A DNA stretch of 64,000 bases from Arcticibacter sp041902385 (GCF_041902385.1 NZ_CP169244.1:2790001-2854000); one strand, 5' to 3'. Shown: positions 38,069-47,769, counted from the first letter of the stretch. Numbers and translations are program-made. Notes: a model not told the origin generated them from the sequence alone.

Positions 38069-39720
38069 ATGAAGAGAAGGTTGTTTATTATCCCATTGCT
38101 TGCTGGCCTGATAGGTACAGCGCATGCTCAGTATCCGGATATTCCGGCTGATGTAAAGGCAGCGTCAGACAAGTACATGCAGGAGTGCTACAGGCGTTCA
38201 GACAGCGCCTGGCAGAAAGCGCGTGTTATTATTGAAAAAGAAGCCAAAGAAGGCAAACCTTATATTCCATGGGCTGGGCGTCCGACGGATTTGCCACAGG
38301 CATCGCTTGCAGCCTTCCCTGGTGCTGAAGGAGGTGGTGCGTTCTCCTTCGGCGGCCGCGGAGGAAAAGTGCTGGTTGTGACCAGTCTGGCCGACAGTGG
38401 TCCCGGAAGTTTGCGCTGGGCTTGTGAGCAGGGCGGCGCCCGTACCGTTGTCTTCAACGTATCGGGGATCATCCGTCTGAAGAGTCCGCTGATCATCCGT
38501 GCACCCTATATCACCATTGCAGGTCAGTCGGCTCCTAGCGACGGAGTCTGTGTGGCAGGGGAGTCAGTATGGATCAATACCCACGACGTGATCATCCGCT
38601 TTATGCGTTTCCGCAGGGGCGAGACCTATGTAGGCCGCAGAGACGATGCCATCGGTGGCAACCCGATAGGAAATATCATGATCGACCACGTATCGGCAAG
38701 CTGGGGACTGGATGAAAACATGTCGATGTACCGTCACATGTATAACGACAGCACGGGCAAGGCAGAGGTGAAGCTTGGAACCGCTAACATCACCATCCAG
38801 AACTCGATTTTCTCAGAAGCACTGGATACCTGGAACCATGCCTTCGGAAGCACCCTGGGCGGTGAGAACTGTACGTTCATGCGTAACCTGTGGGCTGACA
38901 ATGCTGCCCGTAACCCATCCATCGGCTGGAACGGAGTGTTCAACTTTGCTAATAACGTGGTGTTCAACTGGGTGCACCGCTCAACCGACGGCGGCGACTA
39001 TACAGCACTGTTCAACATCATCAATAACTATTATAAGCCGGGACCGCTTACTCCGTTGAATGAGCCGATCAGTTACCGGATCCTCAAACCCGAGTCAGGC
39101 AGAAGCAAGCTTCCTTATGTGGTGTTCGGTAGAGCCTATGTGGAAGGGAATATCATTGCCGGCAATGAAAAGGTAACCAAGGATAACTGGGATGGCGGAA
39201 TCCAGCTGGAAAACAAGAAAGGCGATGCGATGACCTTCGAGGAAGCCAGGCCTTACTTTGCAGCGATGCGCTCGTCAAAGCCCCATCCGATGGCTCCCAT
39301 CACTATTATTCCTACAGAAAAGGCCTATGATTATGTACTGGCCAATGTAGGAGCAACCCTTCCAAAGAGAGACCCCGTAGACACGCGTGTGATTGAACAG
39401 GTACGTACCGGTAAGATCAACTACCTGAAGAATGTGAAGCTTCCAGGCACGCAGTTTAAGCATCGTCGTTTACCGATCGACTCCTATAAGGGGGTATCAT
39501 CACCGACATTAATCAGGTGGGCGGTTATCCACAGTATAAGGGCTCGCCTTACAAGGACTCAGACAACGACGGTATTCCTGATGAATGGGAAACAAAGAAT
39601 GGACTGAATCCCAAAGACGGATCAGATTCAGCAAAATATGCCAGCAACGGCTACACCAACATCGAAAATTATCTGAACAGTCTGGTTTCTGTTGATACAG
39701 TGAAACCAAACGTAAAATAG
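38069..39720 (+). CDS. PL1 pectate lyase (copy 1), frameshifted as sequenced
   Basis: With one G restored in the G5 run at 39490-39494 this is a 550-residue secreted beta-helix lyase that cleaves polygalacturonate by beta-elimination. Visible: signal peptide ending AHAQ, PGAEGGGAFSFGGRGGKV, a Ca-binding and active-site stretch GRRDDAIGGNPIGNIMIDH and VSASWGLDENMSMY. A calcium-loop motif DSDNDGIPDEWE follows the frame break near the C-terminus, as in secreted Bacteroidota enzymes. It is a close paralogue of the next gene. A terminator separates the two. Confidence 0.88.
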
Positions 39721-39749
39721 CTCATTAGTCAGAAGTTCATATATAACGT

Positions 39750-39785
39750 GTCGGTAGCAGAGTTCACCCTGCTGCCGGCTTTTTT
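39750..39785 (+). terminator. Terminator between the tandem pectate lyase genes
   Basis: GTCGGTAGCAG pairs with CTGCTGCCGGC (two G-T or mismatch positions) and is followed by T6. The second lyase ATG lies only 10 bases further, and I see no promoter between, so the second gene probably depends on read-through. Confidence 0.75.
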
Positions 39786-39794
39786 CGGTTAAAA

Positions 39795-41438
39795 ATGAAA
39801 AGGAACCATCAAATTATTTTATGCGCTGCAGCGCTTCTTGGTTATGCCGGAACTGCTTCAGCTCAATATCCTGTAATTCCTCCGGCTGTGCAGGCAAAAG
39901 CCGATTCTGCATTAGCAGAAGCAGAAAAGAGATCGGATGTGGCGTGGGAAAAAGCTTTGCCGATTGTGCAGAAGGAAGCACAAAGCGGAAAGCCCTTTGT
40001 GCCATGGGCTGGCAAACCGACCGACCTTTTGCAAGCGAAGATTCCGGCATTCCCCGGCGCTGAAGGGGGAGGGGCCTATTCTTTTGGTGGTCGCGGAGGA
40101 AAAGTAATCGTCGTGACTAACCTTGCCGACAGCGGTCCTGGTTCATTCAGAGCTGCTTGTGAGCAGGGTGGAGCACGGATCATTGTGTTTAATGTAGCTG
40201 GTATTATCCGGCTCAAAAGCCCCGTAATTATTCGTGCGCCCTACGTAACTATTGCTGGTCAGACTGCTCCTGGCGACGGCGTTTGTATAGCGGGTGAGTC
40301 CGTCTGGATCAATACGCATGATGTAGTGATCCGTTACATGCGTTTCCGCCGTGGTGCTACTGAGGTAGGAAGAAGAGATGATGCAATAGGCGGGAACCCT
40401 GTCGGAAATATTATGATCGATCATGTTTCTGCCAGCTGGGGGCTCGACGAGAACATGTCGATCTACCGCCATGTGTACGACGATGGAATGGAATACAAGA
40501 AGGAAAAGCTTCCTACTGTAAATGTTACCATCCAGAATTCGATCTTCTCTGAGGCACTCGACGCATATAATCACGCTTTTGGCAGTACCATCGGAGGCTT
40601 GAACAGTACGTTTATGCGCAACCTCTGGGCATGTAATATCAGCCGGAATCCTTCAGTAGGAATGTATGGCGACTTTAATTTCGTCAACAATGTAATCTTC
40701 AACTGGTGGAATCGAAGTGCAGACGGAGGAGACCACCGCTCACTTTATAACTTTATTAACAACTATTACAAGCCGGGACCGATTACTCCTTTAGATAAGC
40801 CGATCAGTTACCGGATATTGAAACCCGAGTCAGGACGTGATAAGGGTAATAAGTACCGGTTTGGCAAGGCCTACGTGAACGGAAATGTAATAGATGGAAA
40901 TGAAAAGGTTACCCGGGACAACTGGGCCGGCGGCGTTCAACTGGAAGGCGTTCCCGATGAAGCATCTATCTTATCGCAGATCAAAGCTGATTCGGCTTTC
41001 CCCATGCCTAAGATCGGTATAATGTCCGCAAAGGAAGCGTACAATTACGTTTTGGCTAACGTGGGAGCTTCCCTGCCTAAACGTGACCCTGTAGACACAA
41101 GAGTGGTAAAACAGGTAGCAACGGGAAAGATTTTTTATAAGGAAGGCGGAAAGACGCATGTCGGAGATAAGTTTATCAAAAGACGTCTTCCCGAGGATTC
41201 CTATAAACAAGGAATAATTACAGATGTAAGCCAGGTTGGAGGGTATCCGGAATATAAAGGAAACCCATACAAAGACACCGATCAGGATGGAATGCCTGAT
41301 GCCTGGGAAATAAAAAATAACCTGAACCCGAAAGATCCGTCAGACGCGTCTAAGTACCGCAAGGACGGATACACAAATATTGAAGCCTGGTTAAACAGTG
41401 TTGTTCCTTTTAACACAGTAATTGCAGTTAATAAGTAA
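39795..41438 (+). CDS. PL1 pectate lyase (copy 2)
   Basis: This 547-residue secreted pectate lyase is intact. It has signal peptide ...ASAQ, PGAEGGGAYSFGGRGGKV, GRRDDAIGGNPVGNIMIDH and VSASWGLDENMSIY, and a C-terminal calcium loop DTDQDGMPDAWE. It is collinear with copy 1 through its whole length, and most of the central 300 residues are identical or conservatively changed, so the pair arose by tandem duplication. Differences cluster in the N-terminal helix and near residues 395-410, which may tune substrate length. Confidence 0.92.
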   Translation: MKRNHQIILCAAALLGYAGTASAQYPVIPPAVQAKADSALAEAEKRSDVAWEKALPIVQKEAQSGKPFVPWAGKPTDLLQAKIPAFPGAEGGGAYSFGGRGGKVIVVTNLADSGPGSFRAACEQGGARIIVFNVAGIIRLKSPVIIRAPYVTIAGQTAPGDGVCIAGESVWINTHDVVIRYMRFRRGATEVGRRDDAIGGNPVGNIMIDHVSASWGLDENMSIYRHVYDDGMEYKKEKLPTVNVTIQNSIFSEALDAYNHAFGSTIGGLNSTFMRNLWACNISRNPSVGMYGDFNFVNNVIFNWWNRSADGGDHRSLYNFINNYYKPGPITPLDKPISYRILKPESGRDKGNKYRFGKAYVNGNVIDGNEKVTRDNWAGGVQLEGVPDEASILSQIKADSAFPMPKIGIMSAKEAYNYVLANVGASLPKRDPVDTRVVKQVATGKIFYKEGGKTHVGDKFIKRRLPEDSYKQGIITDVSQVGGYPEYKGNPYKDTDQDGMPDAWEIKNNLNPKDPSDASKYRKDGYTNIEAWLNSVVPFNTVIAVNK

Positions 41439-41484
41439 TTGCTGTAGGGTGCTGCATGCGCCGTTGTTTCATTTTAGAGTTTGT

Positions 41485-41513
41485 AAAAGGAGGCCAAGCG
41501 GTCTCCTTTTTTT
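41485..41513 (+). terminator. Intrinsic terminator after the pectate lyase genes
   Basis: AAAAGGAGGCC pairs with GGTCTCCTTTT (10 of 11) around a 4-base loop and ends in T7. In the 411-base gap to the next gene, a TAAATTTG box at 41571-41578 and operator E are the only other signals I find. Confidence 0.85.
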
Positions 41514-41701
41514 GTCTTAATCCGCAGAGGTATGACGATCCGTGTTTAACAGTGAACGGCTTTAATTTTCTAAATTTGACAAGCTCAACTCTTACGGAGG
41601 CGATGGGGAAGAAAAAGTTCTCAAGGCGGCAGAGCCGGATAGCCACACGCTTTTGCTTGTTTTTTGTATGTTTAGGAAGAATACGAATCCTTCATGTCAA
41701 G

Positions 41702-41760
41702 ATGCTACAAAACATTGAGAAAATGGTATATAAATGCACGAATGACACCGTCTACTTTTG
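41702..41760 (+). promoter_or_regulatory. PUL operator-promoter E
   Basis: Half-sites ATGCTACAAAA (41702) and ATGGTATATAA (41723) are 21 bases apart, with TACTTTTG at 41753-41760. It lies 89 bases before the large beta-helix gene and probably drives the run of genes to about 54 kb. Confidence 0.8.
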
Positions 41761-41849
41761 TTTTCTGAGATTTGTTTTCCACCGGGCTAAACGCCGAATT
41801 CTTACAACCAATTAGGATAAAAATCTCACACACTAGATAAATTAAACGA

Positions 41850-44800
41850 ATGTTCAAAGGTAAATTACACCTGAATAAGTTTTTGCTTTCTTCCTTGGTT
41901 GCGATAGGTATTCTGGCTTCTTCTTCTGCTGAGGCGCAGAAAAAGAAGGTGGTAAAACCAGCAGTTCCGGTTGCAACAGGCGAAGACGGAAGACTTTCTT
42001 ATACACCTGATTCTCTTGGTAACAGGATTCCTGACTTTTCTTACGCCGGTTATATGGGAGGCGATAAAGCCATTCCGGTTATTCCTGTGCGGGTGTTTGT
42101 CCCCCTGAAAAAGGGAGATGCGACAGTGAGGATTCAAGCTGCTCTTGACTATGTAGCATCTTTGCCTGCTGGTAAGGATGGAATAAAGGGAGCGGTTTTG
42201 CTCGATAAGGGAACCTATGAAGTAGAGGGAAGCTTAAAGATTAAGAGCTCGGGAGTTGTATTGCGCGGAAGCGGGATGGGAGAAGGCGGAACCCTCTTAT
42301 ACTCAAAGGGCAGGGAAAGAGAGACGCTGATCAGGATAGTGGGAGTAAATGACCGCAAAGAAGGTCCGGCTGTTACGATCACGAACTCATATGTGCCGGT
42401 TAATTCCTTTAAACTTGGAGTTGCCGACGGGAAACGGTTCAAGGTTGGAGATCGTATAAAGGTTTATCGCCCCTGCACCCAGAAGTGGATCGAGACGATT
42501 GGTACTTACCACTTTGGAGGTGGAATTACGGCACTTGGATGGAAGCCCGGCGAGCGCGATATGTATTGGGACAGGACAATTATGGCTGTGAACGGGAATA
42601 GCTTGACGCTCGACGCTCCGCTTACCACCGCTCTGGACGAGAATTTCGGGGGAGGAACTGTTAGTAAACTGGAATGGAATGGGCTGATCAGTCAGTGCGG
42701 CGTCGAAAATCTCAGATGTGTTTCCGAATTCAATAAAAATAATCCTAAAGATGAAGACCACAGCTGGATGGCGGTAACAATTGAAAATGCTGCAAATTCA
42801 TGGGTCAGACGTGTTACTTTTGAGCATTTCGCGGGGTCTGCAGTAGCGGTGCTGGAGAGCGCCAGTAAGGTGACGGTAGAGGATTGTAAGTCGCTCGCTC
42901 CTGTTTCTGAGATTGGCGGACAAAGGCGTTATACATATTATACCCTGGGGCAGCAGACGCTGTTTCAGCGGTGTTATGCAGAGAACGGCTACCATGATTT
43001 TGCTGTCGGCTATTGTGCTACAGGTCCCAATGTATTTGTTCAATGTGAGTCAAATCTGCCTTTCAGCTTCAGCGGGACCATTGACAGCTGGGCTTCGGGT
43101 GTATTATTCGACGTAGTGAACATTGACGGACAGGCACTCAGTTATCTAAACAGGGGGCAGGACGCTCAGGGTGCAGGGTGGAGCGCCGCCAACAGCGTGT
43201 TCTGGCAATGTTCAGCTTCACGCATTGATTGTTATGCACCTCCAACTGCAAATAATTGGGCTTTTGGTTGCTGGGCTCAATTCCAGGGGAATGGTTACTG
43301 GAACATGTCGAACGAGCATATTCAGCCGCGTAGCTTGTACTATGCACAGCTGACCGACCGTTTGGGCGCTGAGGCAACGAAGAGGGCCATCCTGCTTCAG
43401 GTACAGACAGAGGCTTCGAGCAGCCCGAAAGCAGAAGTGGCAGCTGAGCTTACTGCCTTATCAGTTAAACCGCACCCTCAACTTTCAGAATGGATTGACA
43501 GTGCAGAGTATCGTCAGCCGCTTATAACCTCTTCAAAAGGAATAAGATCAATTGACCAGATTGGAATTAAGGTAGCTCCCGTAAAGGAAAATGCGCCCGC
43601 TATGCATATTGCTAATGGATGGGTTGTGAGGGGGACAGCCGTGGTCACAGGTGCGAGGCATGAATCTCCTTGGTGGAGAGGCAGTTTGCAGCCGGTAGAA
43701 TTAAAGGCTTCTAAACCTGCTGTGACACGCTATGTCCCCGGCCGTATGGGTTTGGGTATGACAGATGATCTGGATGAGGTAACAGACTGGATGACTTCCA
43801 GGCATATTGTTTCACTTGAGCACAATTACGGACTGTGGTACGATCGTCGCCGTGATGACCACGAACGTATCCGTAGGATGGATGGAGAGGTGTGGCCGCC
43901 GTTTTTTGAACAGCCTTTCGCCAGAAGCGGCACAGGTACGGCATGGGACGGTCTTAGCAAGTACGATCTGACCAAATACAATCAGTTTTACTGGAGCCGC
44001 CTTCGTCACTTTGCTAACCTTGCCGACCAAAAGGGGCTGGTTCTGGTACACCAAAACTATTTCCAGCATAATATTATTGAAGCCGGAGCGCATTACGCGG
44101 ATTTTCCGTGGAGAACAGCCAATAACATTAACAGTACAGGTTTCCCTGAACCTCCTCCATACGCAGGTGACAAGAGGATCTTTATGGCTGAGCAGTTTTA
44201 CGATATAGCCAATCCGGAGCGCCGTGCGTTGCATCGTGCTTACATCCGCCAGTGCCTCGACAACTTTAAGGGGAACACTGGCGTGATTCAGCTCACCGGT
44301 GCAGAATTTACAGGGCCTTTGCACTTTGTGCAATTCTGGATTGACGTAGTGCGCGAGTGGGAGAAGGAAAATGGAAAAAATGTGATCATTGGGCTTAGTG
44401 CTACAAAAGATGTACAAGACGCAATCCTGGCAGACAAGGAGAGGGCTGAGGTGGTAAACCTTATCGATATCCGTTACTGGCATTATCAGGCCGATGGCTC
44501 TGCATATGGGCCTGCCGGAGGGCTGAACCTGGCTCCGAGGCAGCACGCTCGCCTGCTAAAGCCTAGAAGGAGCTCCTTTGAGCAGGTTTACCGCGCTGTA
44601 AGTGAATACCACCAAAAATTCCCTGATAAGGCAGTGATGTACTCCGGCGACAGTTACGATAGTTTCGGATGGGCTGCGTTTATGGCGGGAGGTTCTGTTG
44701 CTCAACTGCCTGCTGAGCTTGATCCTGCTTTTCTTGCTGCAGCATCTCAGATGAAGCCGTCGGTCTCGACTGAGGCCGGAATGTATTTGTTGAATGGCGG

Positions 44801-45005
44801 CGATAAAGGCTTGATCATTTACGGAACCGGCGAGGGGGTATTCAAGATTGATTTGAGCAAATACAGTGGCTCTTACAAACTTCACTGGATCAGTCCGTCA
44901 AGCGGCAAGCTCCTTCAGAAGGAATCAGTTGTAAAAGCAGGTAAGCCGGTCGACCTGGCGAAGCCGGTTCAGGGTGATGCGGTATTATGGATGTCCAGGA
45001 TTTAA
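41850..45005 (+). CDS. Large secreted beta-helix protein with C-terminal DUF6298-like region
   Basis: This 1051-residue protein has a signal peptide and two halves. The first (about residues 70-480) is a pectate-lyase-type beta-helix: GAVLLDKGTYEVEGSLKI, VVLRGSGMGEGGTLLYSKG, then repeated strands with ENAANSWVRRVTFEHFAGSA and GYHDFAVGYCATGPNVFVQC. The second (about 600-1050) looks like a TIM-barrel glycosidase-type domain (RHIVSLEHNYGLWYDRRRDD, GNTGVIQLTGAEFTGPLHF, VNLIDIRYWHYQADG) with a final beta domain. I associate the C-terminal region with DUF6298 from memory. No activity is known to me. Its place beside the apiosidase gene suggests it acts on the same pectin side chains. Confidence 0.72.
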   Translation: MFKGKLHLNKFLLSSLVAIGILASSSAEAQKKKVVKPAVPVATGEDGRLSYTPDSLGNRIPDFSYAGYMGGDKAIPVIPVRVFVPLKKGDATVRIQAALDYVASLPAGKDGIKGAVLLDKGTYEVEGSLKIKSSGVVLRGSGMGEGGTLLYSKGRERETLIRIVGVNDRKEGPAVTITNSYVPVNSFKLGVADGKRFKVGDRIKVYRPCTQKWIETIGTYHFGGGITALGWKPGERDMYWDRTIMAVNGNSLTLDAPLTTALDENFGGGTVSKLEWNGLISQCGVENLRCVSEFNKNNPKDEDHSWMAVTIENAANSWVRRVTFEHFAGSAVAVLESASKVTVEDCKSLAPVSEIGGQRRYTYYTLGQQTLFQRCYAENGYHDFAVGYCATGPNVFVQCESNLPFSFSGTIDSWASGVLFDVVNIDGQALSYLNRGQDAQGAGWSAANSVFWQCSASRIDCYAPPTANNWAFGCWAQFQGNGYWNMSNEHIQPRSLYYAQLTDRLGAEATKRAILLQVQTEASSSPKAEVAAELTALSVKPHPQLSEWIDSAEYRQPLITSSKGIRSIDQIGIKVAPVKENAPAMHIANGWVVRGTAVVTGARHESPWWRGSLQPVELKASKPAVTRYVPGRMGLGMTDDLDEVTDWMTSRHIVSLEHNYGLWYDRRRDDHERIRRMDGEVWPPFFEQPFARSGTGTAWDGLSKYDLTKYNQFYWSRLRHFANLADQKGLVLVHQNYFQHNIIEAGAHYADFPWRTANNINSTGFPEPPPYAGDKRIFMAEQFYDIANPERRALHRAYIRQCLDNFKGNTGVIQLTGAEFTGPLHFVQFWIDVVREWEKENGKNVIIGLSATKDVQDAILADKERAEVVNLIDIRYWHYQADGSAYGPAGGLNLAPRQHARLLKPRRSSFEQVYRAVSEYHQKFPDKAVMYSGDSYDSFGWAAFMAGGSVAQLPAELDPAFLAAASQMKPSVSTEAGMYLLNGGDKGLIIYGTGEGVFKIDLSKYSGSYKLHWISPSSGKLLQKESVVKAGKPVDLAKPVQGDAVLWMSRI

Positions 45006-45026
45006 ACACAGTTAGAAATAAAATAT

Positions 45027-46424
45027 ATGATGAGGGTAACTTATTTAGTCGTATTGCTGGCCGTTTTATTCACAGCCTGCAGCACGGAAAGGAAGGCGGA
45101 ACAAACAACGGGAAAGCTAAAAGTGTCTGAGAACGGACGGTTCCTGATAAAGGAAAACGGAGAACCGTTTTTCTGGCTCGGCGATACCGGCTGGCTTTTA
45201 TTCGGAAAGCTGAACAGGGAAGAGGCTGAGAAATATCTTGATGACAGGAGTAAAAAGGGCTTTAACGTGATTCAGGTGATGGTCATGCATACCGTTCCTG
45301 CCGTGAACTTCTATGGCGACACTGCTTTGGTTAACAAAGATGCGTCCAAACCCAAAGTTACTCCAGGTAACGATCCGAAGGATTCGGTACAATATGACTT
45401 CTGGGACCACGTTGACTACATCGTGGACAAGGCGGCAGAAAAGGGCTTGTACATGGCGATGGTGCCCGTTTGGGGTAACAACGTAAAGGACGGATATGTC
45501 ACCAGTAAGCAAGCTGCGGTGTATGCGAAATTTCTGGCTGACCGCTACAAGAATCGTCCTAACATCATCTGGCTGAACGGCGGTGATATCAAGGGAAGCG
45601 ACTCTATTGAAGTTTGGAAGACCATTGGAAACGTATTACGTAAAAATGATCCCAATCATTTAATCACCTTCCACCCGCGCGGACGTACGACATCTTCTGA
45701 GTGGTTTCATAATGAAAAGTGGCTTGATTTTAATATGTTCCAGTCGGGTCACAGGACTTACAGTCAGGATACCTCGGCCAAGGAAAAAAGACACTATGGA
45801 GAGGATAACTGGAAGTTTATTGCGGAAGACTTTGCATTGAAGCCTGTGAAACCCTCTATTGACGGGGAACCGTCTTACGAGGGCATTCCGCACGGACTGC
45901 ATGATACGCTGCAGCCAAGGTGGACAGACAGTGATGTGCGGAGATACGGCTATTGGTCTGTTTTCGCTGGAGGATTTGGTTACACCTATGGAAACAACTC
46001 CGTAATGCAGATGCATAACGCGAAGGATAAAACAAGCGCGTACGGCTCACACGAGTACTGGGATCACGCCTTGAATGCTCCCGGAGCAAAGCAAATGATC
46101 TATCTGCGTAATCTCATGCTTTCAAGACCGTTTACTGAAAGAGTTCCCGATCAGTCGCTTATTGCAAACCAGAGTGAGAAATATAACTACCTGGCGGGGA
46201 CCCGGGGCGAAACTTACGCGTTCATCTACACCTACAACGGCAGGAATATAAAAGTGAATATGGGCAAAATAACCGGTGAAAAGGTGAAAGCGAGCTGGTA
46301 CAGCCCGCGTGATGGCAAGACAACGGAGATTGGAACGTTTGACAATAAGGGTACTCATGAGTTTGACGCTCCGGGCGAAGTTAAGGACGGAAACGACTGG
46401 GTGCTGGTATTGGATGGCGTTTAA
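45027..46424 (+). CDS. GH140 apiosidase-family glycosidase (DUF4038)
   Basis: GH140 enzymes cut the bond between apiose and the galacturonan backbone in rhamnogalacturonan-II, so this gene is the best marker of the PUL's substrate. The 465-residue lipoprotein has lipobox LFTAC, then FWLGDTGWLLFGKLNREEAE, VQVMVMHTV-like barrel strands, a probable acid/base Asp in WLNGGDIKGSD (near residue 190) and nucleophile Glu in SIDGEPSYEG (near residue 285). A C-terminal beta-sandwich follows (KASWYSPRDGKTTEIG). It begins 21 bases after the beta-helix gene and is followed by a repeat-bracketed insertion. Confidence 0.9.
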   Translation: MMRVTYLVVLLAVLFTACSTERKAEQTTGKLKVSENGRFLIKENGEPFFWLGDTGWLLFGKLNREEAEKYLDDRSKKGFNVIQVMVMHTVPAVNFYGDTALVNKDASKPKVTPGNDPKDSVQYDFWDHVDYIVDKAAEKGLYMAMVPVWGNNVKDGYVTSKQAAVYAKFLADRYKNRPNIIWLNGGDIKGSDSIEVWKTIGNVLRKNDPNHLITFHPRGRTTSSEWFHNEKWLDFNMFQSGHRTYSQDTSAKEKRHYGEDNWKFIAEDFALKPVKPSIDGEPSYEGIPHGLHDTLQPRWTDSDVRRYGYWSVFAGGFGYTYGNNSVMQMHNAKDKTSAYGSHEYWDHALNAPGAKQMIYLRNLMLSRPFTERVPDQSLIANQSEKYNYLAGTRGETYAFIYTYNGRNIKVNMGKITGEKVKASWYSPRDGKTTEIGTFDNKGTHEFDAPGEVKDGNDWVLVLDGV

Positions 46425-46427
46425 GGA

Positions 46428-46842
46428 GTTATGGGTTATAAGTTATAAGTTATGGCAGGTAAAAGCATATTACAGCAAAAGAGCTTCGATTTTGCGATTG
46501 AGGTGGTAGCAGCTTACAAATATCTTGTCGAATTAGAAAAGGAATTCGTATTGAGTAAACAATTGTTGAGGTCGGGTACGGCTGTAGGGGCATTGGTACG
46601 CGAGGCTCAAAATGCTGAAAGTAAGCCCGATTTTATTCATAAGCTCAGTATTGCACAGAAGGAGACTGACGAAAGCCTCTATTGGCTTGATCTGCTAAGC
46701 CAATCGGGATATCTTGAGTCACCCCAATATGAAGGTCTACGGGACAACGCCGATGGATTGCTTAGAATGCTGCGCAGTTCAATTATAACAACCAGAGAGA
46801 AATATATTAGCAACAAGTAACTCATAACTCATAACCCATAAC
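46428..46842. repeat. Heptad-arm inverted-repeat element carrying an S23-type gene
   Basis: The left arm 46428-46453 and right arm 46817-46842 are inverted copies matching at 23 of 26 positions. Each is built from the 7-base unit GTTATRA/GTTATGG. The left arm overlaps the ATG and the right arm contains the stop of the enclosed gene, so the element is arms plus gene and nothing else (415 bases). It begins 4 bases after the GH140 stop and ends on the base before the GH43 GTG start. The architecture recalls the hairpin-flanked intervening sequences of 23S rRNA genes. Confidence 0.75.
46452..46820 (+). CDS. Four-helix-bundle protein of the 23S rRNA intervening-sequence (S23) family
   Basis: This 122-residue protein matches the S23/IVP family: SFDFAIEVVAAYKYLVELEK, then LLRSGTAVGALVREAQNAESKPDFIHKL, and ESLYWLDLLSQSG. 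These blocks are the hallmark helices, with the conserved S/R-x-x-x-A-x-x-x-x-x-N/E-x-E-A pattern. The bundle is basic on one face and thought to bind nucleic acid; relatives include Avd of diversity-generating retroelements, but no reverse transcriptase is nearby. It has nothing to do with glycan breakdown and interrupts an operon of glycosidase genes. Its own promoter is not visible. Confidence 0.9.
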   Translation: MAGKSILQQKSFDFAIEVVAAYKYLVELEKEFVLSKQLLRSGTAVGALVREAQNAESKPDFIHKLSIAQKETDESLYWLDLLSQSGYLESPQYEGLRDNADGLLRMLRSSIITTREKYISNK

Positions 46843-47769
46843 GTGCGTAAAATCTATTATATCCTTTTACTGTGTCTCCTGAGCTCCTGTTCACGAGAGG
46901 TGTATATGTTCAGCTCATTTCACGAGCCTGCTGACGAGGGACTACGTTTTTTGTACAGTTATGACGGCTATAAATGGCACGACCTCAATCGCGTATTCCT
47001 GAAGCCGAAGGTTGGTGCGCAAAAGATTATTCGGGACCCTTCTATTGTGAAGGGCCCCGATGGTACTTTTCACCTTGTGTGGACAACCGGATGGAAAGGG
47101 ACCAGGGGATTCGGGTATGCAAGCTCGAAAGACCTCATTCATTGGTCGGAGGAGCGGTCGATCGACGTAATGGCGAAGGAACCTGAAACGGTGAACGTTT
47201 GGGCTCCGGAGCTTTTTTACGATGATGAAAGCAAACAGTTCATCATTATCTGGGCCTCTACCATTCCGCATCGCTTTCCAAAGGGAGAGGAGGATGAGAA
47301 TAACAATCACCGTATGTATTACACGACCACGCGCGATTTCAAGACGTTCAGTGAAACGAAACTGTTCCTGGATCCTGGTTTCAGCGTGATCGACTGTGTC
47401 ATCTTAAAAGAAGCAAAAGGCAAATATGTTCTCGTACTGAAGGATAATACGCGGCCTAACCGAAATATAAAGGTGGCCTTTGCTCCGAGTGCGCTGGGCC
47501 CCTATACCAACGTCTCAGAGCCTTTTACGGCGAAGCTGACAGAAGGCCCCGCCGTTGTACACCCGGGGAAGGAATGGCTGATCTATTATGACTCATACGG
47601 CACCAAAAAGTACGGGGCAGCTAAAACATACGACTTCAAAAAGTTTGAGGATGCTTCTGCAGAGGTAGATGTGCCGGAAGGGCATAAACATGGTACTATA
47701 TTTAAAGTGTCAAAAAGTGTCCTCAGACAGCTGATCAGCAGCGGTAAGCAGCGTGTCACTGTGCAATAG
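46843..47769 (+). CDS. GH43-family glycosidase lipoprotein
   Basis: This 308-residue five-bladed beta-propeller enzyme has lipobox LLSSC. GH43 catalytic positions are seen: the base Asp in IIRDPSIVKGPDG (near residue 66), the pKa-tuning Asp in GFSVIDCVIL (near residue 184) and the acid Glu in LTEGPAVVHPG (near residue 230). Family members are mostly arabinofuranosidases or xylosidases. The GTG start directly follows the right arm of the S23 element, with no ribosome-binding site of its own outside that arm. The original start or leader may have been changed by the insertion. Confidence 0.82.
   Translation: MRKIYYILLLCLLSSCSREVYMFSSFHEPADEGLRFLYSYDGYKWHDLNRVFLKPKVGAQKIIRDPSIVKGPDGTFHLVWTTGWKGTRGFGYASSKDLIHWSEERSIDVMAKEPETVNVWAPELFYDDESKQFIIIWASTIPHRFPKGEEDENNNHRMYYTTTRDFKTFSETKLFLDPGFSVIDCVILKEAKGKYVLVLKDNTRPNRNIKVAFAPSALGPYTNVSEPFTAKLTEGPAVVHPGKEWLIYYDSYGTKKYGAAKTYDFKKFEDASAEVDVPEGHKHGTIFKVSKSVLRQLISSGKQRVTVQ

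Noticed and set aside
41456..41815. Plus-strand open frame of 119 codons before the large beta-helix gene
   Set aside because: It runs through a terminator and operator E, has an erratic composition and resembles no protein. An internal ATG with a GGAGG upstream at about 41603 was considered but its product is also not protein-like.
46452..46820. S23/Avd-like gene as part of a diversity-generating retroelement
   Set aside because: There is no reverse transcriptase and no template/variable repeat pair in the window, and no rRNA gene is near, so neither a retroelement nor an rRNA intervening sequence is supported.
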